From positions 2,294,001 to 2,358,000 of the forward strand of contig NZ_CP162511.1 in assembly GCF_040939305.1 (NCBI RefSeq): a stretch of DNA of 64,000 bases, given 5' to 3'. The position numbers and the translations under genes are program-made. A model generated the notes under the pieces. The model made no database searches and was not told where the DNA came from. It saw nothing but the letters and a program-made list of their open reading frames with translations. Of this stretch, positions 9,532 to 20,300 are shown one piece after another (within the stretch, counting starts at the first letter, position 1; each line of letters opens with the position of its first letter). Origin of the DNA: Herbiconiux sp. A18JL235 (GTDB taxonomy: Bacteria > Actinomycetota > Actinomycetes > Actinomycetales > Microbacteriaceae).

Positions 9532-9552
9532 AGCACGCAATAGCCCACAACG

Positions 9553-9590
9553 CAGAAGGCCCGCCGCCCCGAGGGGTGGCGGGCCTTCTG
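9553..9590 (-). terminator. Terminator downstream of the cta operon
   Basis: A perfect 13-bp stem (9553-9565 with 9578-9590), extended inward by GCCCC/GGGGT pairing, lies 14 bases past the ctaF stop on the minus strand. It also closes off the CWB2 region on the plus strand, so it probably works both ways. Confidence 0.85.
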
Positions 9591-9603
9591 GCGAAGCAGC
9601 GAC

Positions 9604-10023
9604 TCAGCGGGCGAAGTTGCCCCGGTAGTACTCGTAGACCCAGCCGACGATGGCGACGAGGGTCACCGCGGCAGCGATGAAGCACACCCAGAACCCCACC
9701 GCGAGACCGAGCACGAGCAGCGCCCCACCGAACGCGAGGACGATCGGCCACCAGCTCCACGGGCTGTAGAAGCCCATTTCGGGGTCGCCGTCGTCGATGT
9801 TCGAGTCGAGACGGTCTTCGGGCAGCTCGCCGCCCTGCGACTTGTGCACCTTGCCGAGGTAGAAGGCGAGGAAGCCCGAGAGGATCGCCGTGAGGCTGAT
9901 CGCCACGGTGCCGACCCACTCGACCTCGCCGTCGTACCAGATGAGCGACCACACGGTGTAGGCCGTGGCGGCCAGAACCATGAAGACCGCGAGGATCCAG
10001 AAGAGATTGGTGTTGACCCGCAT
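9604..10023 (-). CDS. ctaF: Cytochrome c oxidase subunit IV
   Basis: A small membrane subunit specific to the actinobacterial aa3 oxidase. The 139-residue protein has four hydrophobic helices in two pairs, with a hydrophilic middle and the conserved SPWSWWPIVLAFG segment. It ends with GWVYEYYRGNFAR, typical of the family. Its ATG starts three bases after the ctaD stop, with GGTGAAG as ribosome site inside the end of ctaD. It is the last gene of ctaC-ctaD-ctaF. Confidence 0.93.
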   Translation of the reverse strand: MRVNTNLFWILAVFMVLAATAYTVWSLIWYDGEVEWVGTVAISLTAILSGFLAFYLGKVHKSQGGELPEDRLDSNIDDGDPEMGFYSPWSWWPIVLAFGGALLVLGLAVGFWVCFIAAAVTLVAIVGWVYEYYRGNFAR

Positions 10024-10026
10024 GGT

Positions 10027-11769
10027 CTACTTCACCTGTCCTTCGGCGACGTCGTACGTGGGAGCATCCGGAGCATCCTTCGCCGGGCCGATGCCCACCG
10101 GGATGCCCGCCTCGGGGTGGTTGAGGTCGAACGCCGGCGACTCCGAACGGATGCGCGGAATCGACGTGAAGTTGTGCCGCGGCGGGGGGCACGACGTCGC
10201 CCACTCGAGCGAGCGCCCATAGCCCCACGGGTCGTTCACCGTGACCTTCGGCGCCTTGCGGGCCGTGATGTACACGTTCAGGAAGAACGGGATGAGCGAC
10301 GCGGCGAGGATGAACGCACCGATCGTCGACAGCTGGTTCATCCACTCGAAACCGGGCTCGGGCTGGTACGTGGCGTACCGGCGGGGCATGCCGATGACGC
10401 CCAGCCAGTGCTGGATGAGGAACGTCGTGTGGAAGCCGATGAACAGCAACCAGAAGTGCCAGTAACCGAGGCGCTCGTTGAGCATCTTGCCCGTCCACTT
10501 CGGCCACCAGAAGTAGAAGCCGGAGAACATGGCGAACACGACGGTTCCGAACACCACGTAGTGGAAGTGCGCCACCACGAAGTAGGTGTCGGAGACGTGG
10601 AAGTCGAGCGGCGGCGAGGCGAGGATGACGCCGGTGAGACCACCGAAGGTGAAGGTGATCAAGAAGCCGATCGCCCAGATCATGGGTGTTTCGAACGTCA
10701 CCGATCCACGCCACATCGTGCCGACCCAGTTGAAGATCTTCACACCCGTCGGCACGGCGATGAGCATCGTCATGAGGGCGAAGAACGGCAGCAGCACCGA
10801 GCCGGTGACGTACATGTGGTGCGCCCACACGGTGACCGACAGGGCGGCGATGGAGATCGTCGCGTAGATGAGGGTCTTGTAGCCGAAAATCGGCTTGCGG
10901 CTGAACACCGGGAACACCTCGGAGACGATGCCGAAGAACGGCAGCGCGATGATGTACACCTCGGGGTGGCCGAAGAACCAGAACAGGTGCTGCCAGAGCA
11001 GCACACCGCCGTTGGCGGCGTCGTAGATGTGGGCTCCGAAGACGCGGTCGGCGCCGAGCGCGAACAGCGCGGCGGCGAGCACCGGGAAGGCCATCAGCAC
11101 GAGGATCGACGTCACCAGGATGTTCCAGGTGAAGATCGGCATGCGGAACATGGTCATGCCGGGGGCGCGCAGCGTGATGATCGTGGTGATGAAGTTCACC
11201 GCACCGAGGATGGTTCCGAAGCCGGAGAGGCCGAGGCCGAACACCCAGAGGTTTCCGCCGTCACCCGGCGTGAAGGTGGTCGACGACAGCGGCGCGTAGG
11301 CGAACCAGCCGAAGGATGCGGCGCCCTGCGGGGTGAGGAAGCCGGAGACCGCGATCAGCGAACCGAAGGTGAACAGCCAGAACGCGAAGGCGTTCAGACG
11401 CGGGAACGCCACGTCGGGCGCGCCGATCTGGAGCGGCATGAGCACGTTGGCGAAGCCCGCGAACAGCGGCGTCGCGAACATGAGCAGCATGATCGTGCCG
11501 TGCATCGTGAACAGCTGGTTGTACTGGTCTTTGGTCTGCAGCAGCTCGAGACCGGGCTCGAACAGCTGGGCGCGGATGACGAGGGCCATCACACCGCCGA
11601 GGCAGAAGAAGATGAACGAGGCGATCAGGTACATGTACCCGATGGTCTTGTGATCGGTGGAGGTGATCCACTTCACCAGGATGTTGCCCTTGCGGCCCAC
11701 CGTCTTCGAGGGGGTCGGGAGCGGTGCCGGGGCGCCGCCCGCGGGTGCCACGTCGACTGTTGCGGTCAT
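10027..11769 (-). CDS. ctaD: Cytochrome c oxidase subunit I
   Basis: The catalytic subunit of the aa3 oxidase, holding heme a, heme a3 and CuB, and pumping protons. Heme and CuB ligands are visible in [19 protein letters not shown] (with the cross-linked H and Y), [11 protein letters not shown] and HFHYVVFG. The 580-residue length and about 12 helices match the family. The start ATG follows GTAGGAACGC. The gene lies 10 bases after ctaC and 3 before ctaF, clearly one operon. Confidence 0.97.
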   Translation of the reverse strand: MTATVDVAPAGGAPAPLPTPSKTVGRKGNILVKWITSTDHKTIGYMYLIASFIFFCLGGVMALVIRAQLFEPGLELLQTKDQYNQLFTMHGTIMLLMFATPLFAGFANVLMPLQIGAPDVAFPRLNAFAFWLFTFGSLIAVSGFLTPQGAASFGWFAYAPLSSTTFTPGDGGNLWVFGLGLSGFGTILGAVNFITTIITLRAPGMTMFRMPIFTWNILVTSILVLMAFPVLAAALFALGADRVFGAHIYDAANGGVLLWQHLFWFFGHPEVYIIALPFFGIVSEVFPVFSRKPIFGYKTLIYATISIAALSVTVWAHHMYVTGSVLLPFFALMTMLIAVPTGVKIFNWVGTMWRGSVTFETPMIWAIGFLITFTFGGLTGVILASPPLDFHVSDTYFVVAHFHYVVFGTVVFAMFSGFYFWWPKWTGKMLNERLGYWHFWLLFIGFHTTFLIQHWLGVIGMPRRYATYQPEPGFEWMNQLSTIGAFILAASLIPFFLNVYITARKAPKVTVNDPWGYGRSLEWATSCPPPRHNFTSIPRIRSESPAFDLNHPEAGIPVGIGPAKDAPDAPTYDVAEGQVK

Positions 11770-11779
11770 GGTCGCGTTC

Positions 11780-12652
11780 CTACTCTTCCTCGTGCGCGGG
11801 CGTGCCGATGCCCGGGAGGTTCTGGTTGCGGTCGTACTCGTGCCCGAGCTGGCCTTCGTTGCCGGCGGCGCGCAGCGATGCGATGTAGTCGTCGTACTCC
11901 TGCTGGGAGACGACCTTGACGTTGAAGAGCATCATCGAGTGGTACTCACCACAGAGCTCGGCGCACTTGCCGGTGAAGGTGCCCTCGCGCTCGGGGGTGA
12001 CGTACATGTAGTTGGTCTTGCCGGGCAGCATGTCTTTCTTGTACAGGAAGTCGATGACCCAGAAGGAGTGGATGACGTCGCGAGACTCGAGCTGGATCTC
12101 GACGGTCTTGCCGACGGGCAGGTAGAGCACCGGGAGCTCGGACTCGACGAGGTTTCCGTTCGCGTCGTCGGGGTTCTGCTGGCCCTGCACACCGGCGTAG
12201 TAGACGTCGTCGTCGACGTAGTTGAAGTCCCACGCCCACTGCTTGCCGAAGACCTGGATCTTGACGTCGGGGTTCGCGTAGGGCTCCTCGATGGCCGCCT
12301 GGTCGCGCGCCGTGAAGGCGAAGAAGCCGAGCACCAGGATGAGCGGCACGATCGTGTAGAAGATCTCGATCGGCATGTTGTAGCGCAGCTGGGCGGGGAG
12401 ACCGGTCTGGCCCTTGCGGCGACGGTAGACCACGATCGCCCAGATGATGAGCGCCCAGGTGACGACGCCGACGACGAGCAGGACGATCCACGAGGTGACC
12501 CAGAGGCCGATGACGCGGTCGACGTTGTTCGTCGTGCCGGGCTCCGTGGGGAGCCATCCCTGCAGCTGCTCCTGCGTGCATCCTGCGAGAACAACGGACA
12601 TTAACGCCGCGATGGGGATCGCGGCCCAGCGGAGACGTCGTCTAGAGCGCAC
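11780..12652 (-). CDS. ctaC: Cytochrome c oxidase subunit II
   Basis: It receives electrons from the cytochrome c domain of QcrC at the CuA centre. The N-terminus has a lipobox-like LAGC (C25), so it may be a lipoprotein. Two membrane helices follow, then a cupredoxin domain with CuA ligands in [12 protein letters not shown]. The length of 290 residues is normal. The start is GTG with AAAGG upstream. A possible promoter TACACT lies at 12680-12685 on the minus strand. It is the first gene of the operon. Confidence 0.95.
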   Translation of the reverse strand: MRSRRRLRWAAIPIAALMSVVLAGCTQEQLQGWLPTEPGTTNNVDRVIGLWVTSWIVLLVVGVVTWALIIWAIVVYRRRKGQTGLPAQLRYNMPIEIFYTIVPLILVLGFFAFTARDQAAIEEPYANPDVKIQVFGKQWAWDFNYVDDDVYYAGVQGQQNPDDANGNLVESELPVLYLPVGKTVEIQLESRDVIHSFWVIDFLYKKDMLPGKTNYMYVTPEREGTFTGKCAELCGEYHSMMLFNVKVVSQQEYDDYIASLRAAGNEGQLGHEYDRNQNLPGIGTPAHEEE

Positions 12653-12764
12653 CAGGAACCTTTCGGGAAGCTACACCTCAGTGTATTTGACCTTCTCCTA
12701 GCCTACTGTGTCGATTTCCCCGTGGATGCCACAGCCGCGCCCCTGCGGCGTGTGTTAGAGACGC

Positions 12765-12798
12765 GAAAAGGGCCGTCCCGGAGGGAACGGCCCTTTTC
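12765..12798 (-). terminator. Terminator of erpA
   Basis: A 12-bp perfect stem (12765-12776 with 12787-12798) with further CCC/GGG pairing inside. Read on the minus strand it begins 33 bases after the erpA stop and ends in TTTTC, a classic intrinsic terminator shape. Confidence 0.85.
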
Positions 12799-12830
12799 TG
12801 AGCGGCGTGTCGCCGCACCTCGGCTCGACG

Positions 12831-13220
12831 TCAGTGGAACGAGTCGCCGCAGGCGCAGCTGCCGGATGCGTTCGGGTTGTCGATGGTGAAGCCCTGCTTC
12901 TGGATGGTGTCTTCGAAGTCGATGGTGGCGCCCTCGAGGTAGGGGGTGCTCATCTTGTCGACGATGACCTCGACGCCGTCGAAGTCGACGACACCGTCGC
13001 CGTCGAGCATGCGCTCGTCGAAGTAGAGCTGGTAGATCAGGCCTGAGCACCCGCCCGGCTGCACGGCGACGCGCAGCCGCAGGTCGTCTCGGCCCTCCTG
13101 CTCGAGCAGCGTCTTGACCTTCTGGCCGGCCGCGGGGGTGATGCCCACCTTGTGCGCGGGCGCCTCGGCGGGGGCCGAGCCTGCCGCCGTGACGGACTCT
13201 GCGGTGATGGTGTCGCTCAT
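12831..13220 (-). CDS. erpA: Iron-sulfur cluster insertion protein (HesB/IscA family)
   Basis: A carrier that delivers iron-sulfur clusters to target proteins. The three ligand cysteines of the family are present: C58 in QPGGCSG and C122 and C124 in GSCACGDSFH at the very C-terminus. The A-type core begins near residue 25; the first 24 residues are an Ala-rich, variable tail. The frame extends 23 codons upstream, but ATG 13220 gives 129 residues. It stands alone between ctaC and the M20 peptidase, near genes for iron-sulfur respiratory proteins. Confidence 0.92.
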   Translation of the reverse strand: MSDTITAESVTAAGSAPAEAPAHKVGITPAAGQKVKTLLEQEGRDDLRLRVAVQPGGCSGLIYQLYFDERMLDGDGVVDFDGVEVIVDKMSTPYLEGATIDFEDTIQKQGFTIDNPNASGSCACGDSFH

Positions 13221-13281
13221 CGGCACTCCATTTCGATCGGACGTATGCGGGAAGTCTAACTCCGGCAACCGCGAACCCGGC

Positions 13282-14721
13282 TCATTCATTCCCGGCCGTC
13301 GAGGCCCTGTCGTTCAGGCGCGCCAGAAGCAGAGCCTGGGCCCCGATTGCCCGCTTGAACACCCCGAGGTGCAGCGACTCGTTCGGGCTGTGCGCACGGG
13401 TGTGCGGGTCTTCGACGCCGGTGACGAGGATCTGCGCCTCGGGGAACTCGGCGACCAGCTGCGGGATGAACGGGATGGAGCCGCCGATGCCGGCGAGCAC
13501 CGCGGGCCTCCCCCAGGCGTCGGCCATGGCACGCTCGGCCTCGGCGACGGCCCAGCCGGAGGTGTCGACGAGGAAGGGGCTCCCGGTGTCGACCTCGTCG
13601 ATCTCGACATGGGCGCCGAACGGGGTGTGCGAGCGGATGTGCTGCGTGACGGCGTCGAGAGCCTCGCGAGCATCCTGACCCGGTGCGATGCGCACGCTCA
13701 CGCGGAGGGCGACGGAGGGGACGAGGGTGTTCGAGGCGTTCGCCACCGACGGCGCGTCGATGCCGGTGACCGTGAGTGAGGGCTGGTTCCAGAGCCGGGA
13801 GAGGATGCTGCCGGTTCCCACCGGGGCGACGCCCTCGAGCAGGCCAGCCTCGGCCCGGAGGGTCTCCTCGGTGTACTCGGGCGTGTCGGCGTCGCGGGTG
13901 ACGAGCCCGGCGACGGCGACCGAGCCCGCGTCGTCGTGGAAGCTCGCGGCCAGGCGCACGGCGGCCATCATGGCGTCGGGCGCCGCCCCACCGAACATGC
14001 CGGAGTGCGAGGCGTGGGCGAGCGTCGTCACCGTGAGCCGGAAGGTGACGTTGCCGCGGAGGCTCACCGTGAGCGACGGCGTCTTCTCGTCCCAGTTGTC
14101 GGAGTCGGCGACGACGATCACGTCGGCGGCGAGCCGGTCGCGGTTCTCGCGCAGGAAGTTCTCGAAGGAGCGGGAGCCGAACTCCTCCTCCCCCTCGATG
14201 AAGACGGTGAGACCGAGGTCGAAGTCGGGTCCCGCCACCTCGGCGAGGGCGCGCACGGCGGCGAGGTGCGAGAGCACTCCCGCCTTGTCGTCGGCGGCAC
14301 CGCGCCCGTAGAGGCGGTCGCCGCGCACGGTCGGCTCGAAGGCCGGCGACTCCCAGTCGGCCTCGGCGCCCGGGGGCTGCACGTCGTGGTGGGCGTAGAG
14401 CAGCACGGTGGGGCGCCCATTGCGGGCAGGGCGGGTGGCGAGCACGGCGGGCTGGCCGTCCTCGCCGGTGGAGGTGGTGGAGCGGCGCACGTCGACGCTC
14501 TCGAACAGCCCGGTCTCGCGGAACAGCGCCGCCACGGCGTCGGCGCTCGCTGCCACATGGGCGGGATCGAAGGCCGACCACGACACCGAGGGGATGCGCA
14601 CGAGACCCGCCAGCTCGGCGATCGACGACGGCAGGGCCGCCTCCACCGCCGCGAGCACCGCTCGGTCGCGGTCGTCGAGCGCTGTTTCCTGGGAGAACGG
14701 GGAATCGGTGGGACCAGTCAT
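13282..14721 (-). CDS. M20 family dipeptidase (zinc metallopeptidase)
   Basis: A cytoplasmic zinc peptidase that probably cleaves dipeptides or short peptides. Metal and catalytic residues are visible: H and D in YAHHDVQPPG, D in GRGAADDKAG and the catalytic EE in IEGEEEFGS. A dimerisation domain lies in the middle (ASHSGMFGG) and a last ligand in HSPNES. The 479-residue protein matches the peptidase M20 / Xaa-dipeptidase group. ATG 14721 is chosen over an upstream extension because TAAGAT (14729-14734) sits seven bases before it, suggesting a leaderless message. It diverges from the DUF3043 gene with 36 bases between starts. Confidence 0.88.
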   Translation of the reverse strand: MTGPTDSPFSQETALDDRDRAVLAAVEAALPSSIAELAGLVRIPSVSWSAFDPAHVAASADAVAALFRETGLFESVDVRRSTTSTGEDGQPAVLATRPARNGRPTVLLYAHHDVQPPGAEADWESPAFEPTVRGDRLYGRGAADDKAGVLSHLAAVRALAEVAGPDFDLGLTVFIEGEEEFGSRSFENFLRENRDRLAADVIVVADSDNWDEKTPSLTVSLRGNVTFRLTVTTLAHASHSGMFGGAAPDAMMAAVRLAASFHDDAGSVAVAGLVTRDADTPEYTEETLRAEAGLLEGVAPVGTGSILSRLWNQPSLTVTGIDAPSVANASNTLVPSVALRVSVRIAPGQDAREALDAVTQHIRSHTPFGAHVEIDEVDTGSPFLVDTSGWAVAEAERAMADAWGRPAVLAGIGGSIPFIPQLVAEFPEAQILVTGVEDPHTRAHSPNESLHLGVFKRAIGAQALLLARLNDRASTAGNE

Positions 14722-14757
14722 GCAGGTAATCTTAAGAGAACGACGAACGAGGACACC

Positions 14758-15330
14758 GTGGCCAAGAAATCCAGCACCCCCGAACCCGTGATCGAGACTC
14801 CCGAGGAGCCTACGGTCGGCAAGGGGCACGCCACCCCCACGCGCAAGGAGCGCGAAGCCGCCAACCAGCGGCCCCTCGTCCCCACCGATCGCAAGCTCGC
14901 CTCGAAGGAGGCGCGCGCGAAGATGCAGGTGCAGCGCGACAGGGCCCGCGTGGGCATGGCCAACGGCGAGGAGAAGTACCTCCCGATGCGCGACAAGGGC
15001 GCGCAGCGGCGGTATATCCGTGACTACGTCGATGCCCGGTTCAACCTCGGCGAGTTCCTCATCCCCGCGATGTTCGTCGTCATCCTGCTCACCCTCGTTC
15101 CCGCACCCGAGGTGCAGGCGGGCGTGATGCTCGGTCTCTACGCCTTCGTGGTGCTCGTCATCGCCGACTGCGTCTTCCTCGGCTGGCGTCTCATGCGCAA
15201 GCTCCGCGAGAAGTTCGGCGCCGACAAGCTCGAGCGCGGTCTCCGCTGGTACGCGACGATGCGGGCGTTGCAGTTCCGCCGCCTCCGCCTCCCGAAGCCC
15301 CAGGTCAAGCGCGGCCAGTACCCGCAGTAG
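14758..15330 (+). CDS. DUF3043 domain membrane protein
   Basis: A conserved actinobacterial membrane protein of unknown function. The N-terminal 90 residues are charged and rich in K, R and E (TRKEREAANQ, KEARAKMQVQRD). Two hydrophobic helices follow (LIPAMFVVILLTLVP and a second about 15 residues later), then a basic tail ending in KRGQYPQ. The start is GTG with CGAGGA upstream. The stop TAG is part of a 12-bp tandem duplication (15328-15351). It faces pyrD, which is on the other strand. Confidence 0.85.
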   Translation: MAKKSSTPEPVIETPEEPTVGKGHATPTRKEREAANQRPLVPTDRKLASKEARAKMQVQRDRARVGMANGEEKYLPMRDKGAQRRYIRDYVDARFNLGEFLIPAMFVVILLTLVPAPEVQAGVMLGLYAFVVLVIADCVFLGWRLMRKLREKFGADKLERGLRWYATMRALQFRRLRLPKPQVKRGQYPQ

Positions 15331-15358
15331 CGTTCGCCGTAGCGTTCGCCGCCTCCGG

Positions 15359-16399
15359 TCAGGCGCGCGTCTTGCGCAGGCGCGCCAGCCCGACGTTGAT
15401 CGACCGCGCCCAGAACGGGCCTCGGTACAGGAACGCCGTGTACCCCTGCACGAGCGTCGCCCCGGCGAGCAACCGCTGGTCGACGTCGTAGGCGGTGTCG
15501 ACGCCGCCCACCGAGATGACGCAGAGCTCCTCGGGCACCACGGTGCGGATGAGCTTCAGCACCGCGAGCGAGCGGGCCCTCAACGGTTCGCCGGAGAGGC
15601 CGCCCGCACCTGCCGACTCGACGGTCGACGCATCCGTCTTCAAGCCCTCGCGCGAGATCGTCGTGTTCGTGGCGATGATGCCGTCGAGGCCGAGCGACAC
15701 CGCGAGCTCCGAGATCTTCACGACCTCGTCGTCGGAGAGGTCGGGCGCGATCTTCACCAGCAGCGGGGTGGAGCCCGCCTCGGCCTTCACAGCCGAGAGC
15801 AGGGGCGCCAGCCTGTCGAGCTCCTGCAGACCGCGGAGGCCGGGCGTGTTCGGCGAGCTCACGTTCACCACGAGGTAGTCGGCCATCGGGGCGAGCGCCC
15901 TCGTGCTCTGGAGGTAGTCGTCGATGGCGTCGTCGACCTCCACCACGCGGCTCTTGCCGATGTTGACGCCGATCACCGGGCGGCTCCTGGTGAGCGACCG
16001 CACCCGGGCGAGCCGCAGGGAGGCGGCTGCCGCACCCGCGTTGTTGAACCCCATCCGGTTGATGACGGCTCGGTCGGCGACGAGCCTGAACAATCTCGGG
16101 CGCGGGTTGCCGGGCTGCGCTCGTGCCGTGATCGTGCCCACCTCGACGTGCCCGAACCCGAGCGCCCCGAAACCGCGGATGCCCGTGGCGTCTTTGTCGA
16201 AGCCGGCGGCGAGGCCGAACGGGGTGGGGAAGGTGCGGCCGAGCGTGGTGACCGAGAGGTCGACGGGGGCCTTCGTGAAACGCGCCACGAGGCCTTCGAG
16301 CCTCAGCGCAGGAATCGCCTTGATGACCGAGAAGGCGAGGTGGTGCGCGTCTTCCGGGTCCATCCGTGTGAGAAAGTGCCGGAAGAGGAAGTCGTACAC
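15359..16399 (-). CDS. pyrD: Dihydroorotate dehydrogenase (quinone), class 2
   Basis: It oxidises dihydroorotate to orotate in pyrimidine synthesis and gives electrons to menaquinone at the membrane. Visible are the FMN-site segments GLAAGFDKDA, VEVGTIT, NRMGFNN and VNVSSPNTPGLR (with the class 2 catalytic serine), and SVGGVDT near the end. The N-terminal amphipathic part (YDFLFRHFLTRMDPEDAHH) is the class 2 membrane/quinone segment. GTG 16399 is taken as the start because it opens exactly at this segment, giving 346 residues. It follows nrdR by seven bases. Confidence 0.95.
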   Translation of the reverse strand: MYDFLFRHFLTRMDPEDAHHLAFSVIKAIPALRLEGLVARFTKAPVDLSVTTLGRTFPTPFGLAAGFDKDATGIRGFGALGFGHVEVGTITARAQPGNPRPRLFRLVADRAVINRMGFNNAGAAAASLRLARVRSLTRSRPVIGVNIGKSRVVEVDDAIDDYLQSTRALAPMADYLVVNVSSPNTPGLRGLQELDRLAPLLSAVKAEAGSTPLLVKIAPDLSDDEVVKISELAVSLGLDGIIATNTTISREGLKTDASTVESAGAGGLSGEPLRARSLAVLKLIRTVVPEELCVISVGGVDTAYDVDQRLLAGATLVQGYTAFLYRGPFWARSINVGLARLRKTRA

Positions 16400-16406
16400 G
16401 CCTGCC

Positions 16407-16922
16407 CTACTCTGTCGTCGAACCGGTTGACGACGTGGATGCTCCTGCCGGAGCATCTCCCACGGTCTTGCCCTGCTCGTGCTCGACCCTGAGCAGGGTG
16501 ATCGCGGCCTCGAAGTCGTCGAGCGAGTCGAAGCCCTGGTAGACGCTCGCAAAACGCAGGTAGGCGACCTCGTCGAGCTCGCGGAGCGGCTGCAGGATGG
16601 CCAGGCCGATGTCGTTCGCCTCGATCTGGGCGGCGCCGGACAGGCGCACGGTCTCCTCGACGCGCTGCGCGAGCACGGCGAGGTCGCTGTCGGTCACCGG
16701 GCGGCCCTGGCAGGCCTTGCGCACACCGCTGACGATCTTCTCGCGGCTGAACACCTCGACCACCCCGGAGCGCTTGATGACGCTGAGCGAGGCGGTCTCG
16801 GTGGTGCTGAACCGTCGGCCGCAGTCGGGGCACTGACGGCGGCGACGGATGGCCAGGCCGTCGTCGGTGGTGCGCGAGTCGACGACGCGGGAGTCGGGGT
16901 AACGGCAGTATGGGCAGAACAT
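16407..16922 (-). CDS. nrdR: Transcriptional repressor NrdR
   Basis: A repressor of ribonucleotide reductase genes that senses ATP and dATP. A zinc ribbon is formed by C3, C6, C31 and C34 (CPYC and CPDC), followed by an ATP-cone domain from about residue 46 to 136. The last 20 residues are a Ser/Thr/Gly-rich tail. ATG is preceded by GGAGAGG. No ribonucleotide reductase genes are in the window. It likely shares a message with pyrD, seven bases downstream. Confidence 0.96.
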   Translation of the reverse strand: MFCPYCRYPDSRVVDSRTTDDGLAIRRRRQCPDCGRRFSTTETASLSVIKRSGVVEVFSREKIVSGVRKACQGRPVTDSDLAVLAQRVEETVRLSGAAQIEANDIGLAILQPLRELDEVAYLRFASVYQGFDSLDDFEAAITLLRVEHEQGKTVGDAPAGASTSSTGSTTE

Positions 16923-16934
16923 GGCCTCTCCAGG

Positions 16935-17333
16935 CTACCCTGCCGCGGCCGATCGGATGAGGCTCGCCAGCACCTCTCGGTCGACGGCGTCGAGTCGCTT
17001 GAGGTACAGGCATCCGGCGCCCGTCGAGTGCGGCCCGAGCGCCTCGAGCCGAGGATCGGCACCGGCCTTCTCGTCGTGCACACCGTACAGCGTGAGCGCC
17101 GCCTTACGGGGCGCGAAGCCGACGCGGAACCACTCATGGGTGCCGCTGCTGTTCGTGTAGCTCGCCTCTCCGAACCCGACGATCGAGGGGCCCCAGAGGC
17201 GGGCACTCAGGCCGGTGACGGTCTCGATGAGCGTGCGGAGCTCGTGCGCTTCGGCGCGCCGCCGGGCATCGGGGACGGCGTCGAGGAACGCGGTGACATC
17301 GGCGTCGGAGGGGGTGGTTGCGGGCCCGGGCAT
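16935..17333 (-). CDS. DUF1801 domain protein
   Basis: A small cytoplasmic protein of the YdhG-like DUF1801 family; the function is not known. The 132-residue sequence shows the family pattern of an N-terminal helical part (AFLDAVPDARRRAEAHELRT), then LWGPSIVGFGEASY, then VGFAPRKAALTLYG. The minus-strand promoter layout is clear: TATCCT (17340-17345) ends six bases before the ATG, so a leaderless message starting inside the end of the upstream gene is likely. It sits between nrdR and the large secreted protein. Confidence 0.75.
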   Translation of the reverse strand: MPGPATTPSDADVTAFLDAVPDARRRAEAHELRTLIETVTGLSARLWGPSIVGFGEASYTNSSGTHEWFRVGFAPRKAALTLYGVHDEKAGADPRLEALGPHSTGAGCLYLKRLDAVDREVLASLIRSAAAG

Positions 17334-17337
17334 GGGC

Positions 17338-20300
17338 TCAGGATAACGGTGGGGAGGGCGTCGGGGTGGGTGGGGGCGGGTCGAGGTCGACGAGGTCCCA
17401 GTGCTTGACGAACAGCGGGAACTTGGCGGTGAGCGTGAACAGCTCGAAGTCGACGAGCTGCCAGGAGAAGACCTTCACCTGCACCCGGCCGCCGAAGGAG
17501 AGCACGACGCCGAAGGAGACGTCGACCCCCACCTTCGAGCCGGAGTTGCTGAGCGACGCGCCGAGGGCGACGAGGCCGGAGAGGGCGAACTCGGGGCCGG
17601 CCAGTCCGTAGATCTTGGAGGTCACCGCGACCTCCGGGCCCACCGAGAAGTCGCCCGAGAGCTTGAACTCCACGTCGGCCAGCCGTTGCGGCAGGAACGG
17701 CGCGTTCGTGATCGACGGGGGCTTCGACAGCGAACGACTGCCGGCCTCGCTGGAGTAGGTGAAGCCCGAGACGTCGATGCGGGTCATGCCGATCGACGGC
17801 AGCGTCACCGCAGCCTGCCACTTCATCGTCATCTTCACGGCCACATCGACGGAGTTCGTGATGATGACGGGCACCGGGCCGACGGGAACCGTGAACGTGG
17901 GCAGCGTGAAGCCGGCGATCTTGTTCTTGATGGCGTGCTCGAGCGTCGAGGAGAGGAAGACCATGGCGCTCGCGGTGGCCTTCACCTTGGTCTCGATCTT
18001 CATCGTGAGCTCGTCGGTGATCACCTTCACCACGAACCACGACACCGAGACGTGGGTGCGGAGGGTGAAGGTGAGCTCGAAGCCGAGCTGCGCGGTGGTC
18101 GAGAGCACGAGACCGGCCTCGTTGGTGCGCGTCATCTCGCGGAACTGGTTCTCGAGCAGCGCCGTCGGGTTCTCGGCGGCGGCGGTGAGGTCGCTGAGGC
18201 GCGGCGACTTCGTCTCCTTGTCGTAGGAGAGCTTGAGGTTGGCGCTGGAGCGGAAGGAGAGCCCGAAGTCGCTGGGGCCCACGTCGTCTGGGTCGGCGAG
18301 GGCGTCCATCCCGTCGGTGGTCGACCGGGCGGCGGCGGGGGCGCCGGGGGCGGCCTCGCCCGGTACGGGCTTCGGGACGATGCCGAAGTCGTCGGGGTTC
18401 TCGACCCCGGGGGCATCGAACGCCGGATGCGTCAGGGGCGCCTCGGGGGTCTCCGCGAAGTCGGCGAGGTCGACGGCATCGCCGGAGGCCACGTCGGCGG
18501 CCGGGAACCCGGCGTCGACGACCTCGTCGACCGGAGTGGAGTCTGCGTCGGGGGCGGGGGTGTCGTCGACGGCGACCGCGGAGGCGTCGTCGGGCTGAAC
18601 CGCGACGCTCGTGTCGACCTGCAGGAAGACCTCGTCGAGCTTCGCCGGAACGGTGCGCACACGCCACCGCTCGTCGACCCGGTCGACGGCGGCGACCTGC
18701 ACGAAGACGCCCTCGGGCGCCGCGTCGGATCGGCCCGAGACGACGATGTCGCCGGGGGCGACGCCGGGGTCGGTGTCGAACCAGATCTCGTCGGCGGCCA
18801 CCTCGCTGACGGCGGGTGCCTCGTCGGTCTGCGCAGCATCCGAGTCGCCCGCGGCGGAGAAGGCGGAGGCGGCCGCGGGGACGGGGGCGGACGCGGCGGT
18901 CGTCGCCCAGGTGCGCCCGAGCGCCGAAGGCTCGGCGCCGGAGGCGACGGCGACGTCGGGGGCGATGACGATGTCGTCGGCGTCGATGGCCTCGACGGCG
19001 AGCTGCACGTCGGCTGAGGCCGACCCGCCGGCCCGGTCGTAGACGGTCGCGGCGTAGCGGTGGTCGCCGTCGCGCGGCGCCGATACCCGGTACGTCCAGT
19101 TCAGGCGCTCCTCGTCGTCGACGGTGAGGTCGGCCGTGCCGATGACTCCCTCCGGTCCGGAGATCTCGACGCGGTCGACTCCCGCCCCTGGTGTGTCGAC
19201 GACGCCGGAGAGCTCGACCGATCCGTTCACGCCGAGGTCGACCGCGTCGCCGTCGTCGTGCGAATCGAGGGTGATGGCAGGCGGCGCGGTCTGCGCATCC
19301 GTCACCGCGTCGCCGAGGAGGTCACCGAGCGGAAGCACGCGCGCGGTGGCTGCACCGCGACGCAGCTCGATACCGCTGAGACCGTCGGTGACGGGAGTGA
19401 CCACCAGCTGCGGGCCGGCACCGCCGATCGCGTCGACCACGATGCCTCTGGCCCGGCCCGCAGTGGGGGTGCCGAGGTTCAGGGTGGTGGTCTCCCCCGC
19501 GGCCGTCGAGGAGACGAGGGCGATCGAGTAGCGGGCGTCGTCGAGGGTGCCCGCGGCGACCGTGCCGCTCGCGCCGCCGCCGCCCCCTCTGTCGCCGCTC
19601 CCGCTGCTCGCACCGCCGCCCGACCCTGCGGCCTCGATGAGGGTGAGGTCGATCGGCGTGGTGCGCCCCGCAGGCACGTACCCGCCGGGCGCGTTGGCGC
19701 GGGTGAGGTCGTCGGCGGCGTCGGAGACCCAGCCGCGCACGTCGAGCCGCAGCGAGCCGCTTCCTGCCGCGAGCCGGGCGCGGGTGCCCCCGTCGGCGTC
19801 GGGGGTGACGATCGTCGTGACCACCGAGGTTCCGGCGCCGACCGGGATGCTCTGGCCGTCGAGCTCGAGCGTCGTGGCCTCCGAGGCCACCACGGTGGCG
19901 GTGGCGTGGACGGCTCGTACGTCGTCGCTCGGCACGCCGCCGACGCCGACCAGACCGATCTCGATCGGCTCCTGACCGAACGACGAGCCCGCGAGCCCCG
20001 CGGAGGTGTCGGCGCGGGTGACCGGATGCGCGAGCGCCACCGTACGGCCGGGCGCCGACCGCTCGGGCGCGGCGAAGGCGGCGAGCACCTCGAGGCGCAC
20101 CGCGACCGGCGCGCTCGACCAGACGGCGACGGCGCCGTCGACCACGGGAAGCAATGCGGCGGTCGACGCGGAGCGTCCGGCGGCGACGGCGAGCACCGGC
20201 GCCGCTCCCGCTACGTCGTCGTTCCCCGCGTAGACCGTGAGGTCGGCAGGGGCGCTCAGTGCGCTGATGCGCACCAGCGCGGAGTCGGGCGCCGGTTCGC

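Noticed and set aside
15328..15351. 12-bp tandem duplication containing the DUF3043 stop codon
   Set aside because: Real but very short, and the second copy only repeats the stop outside the gene. No functional consequence is visible.
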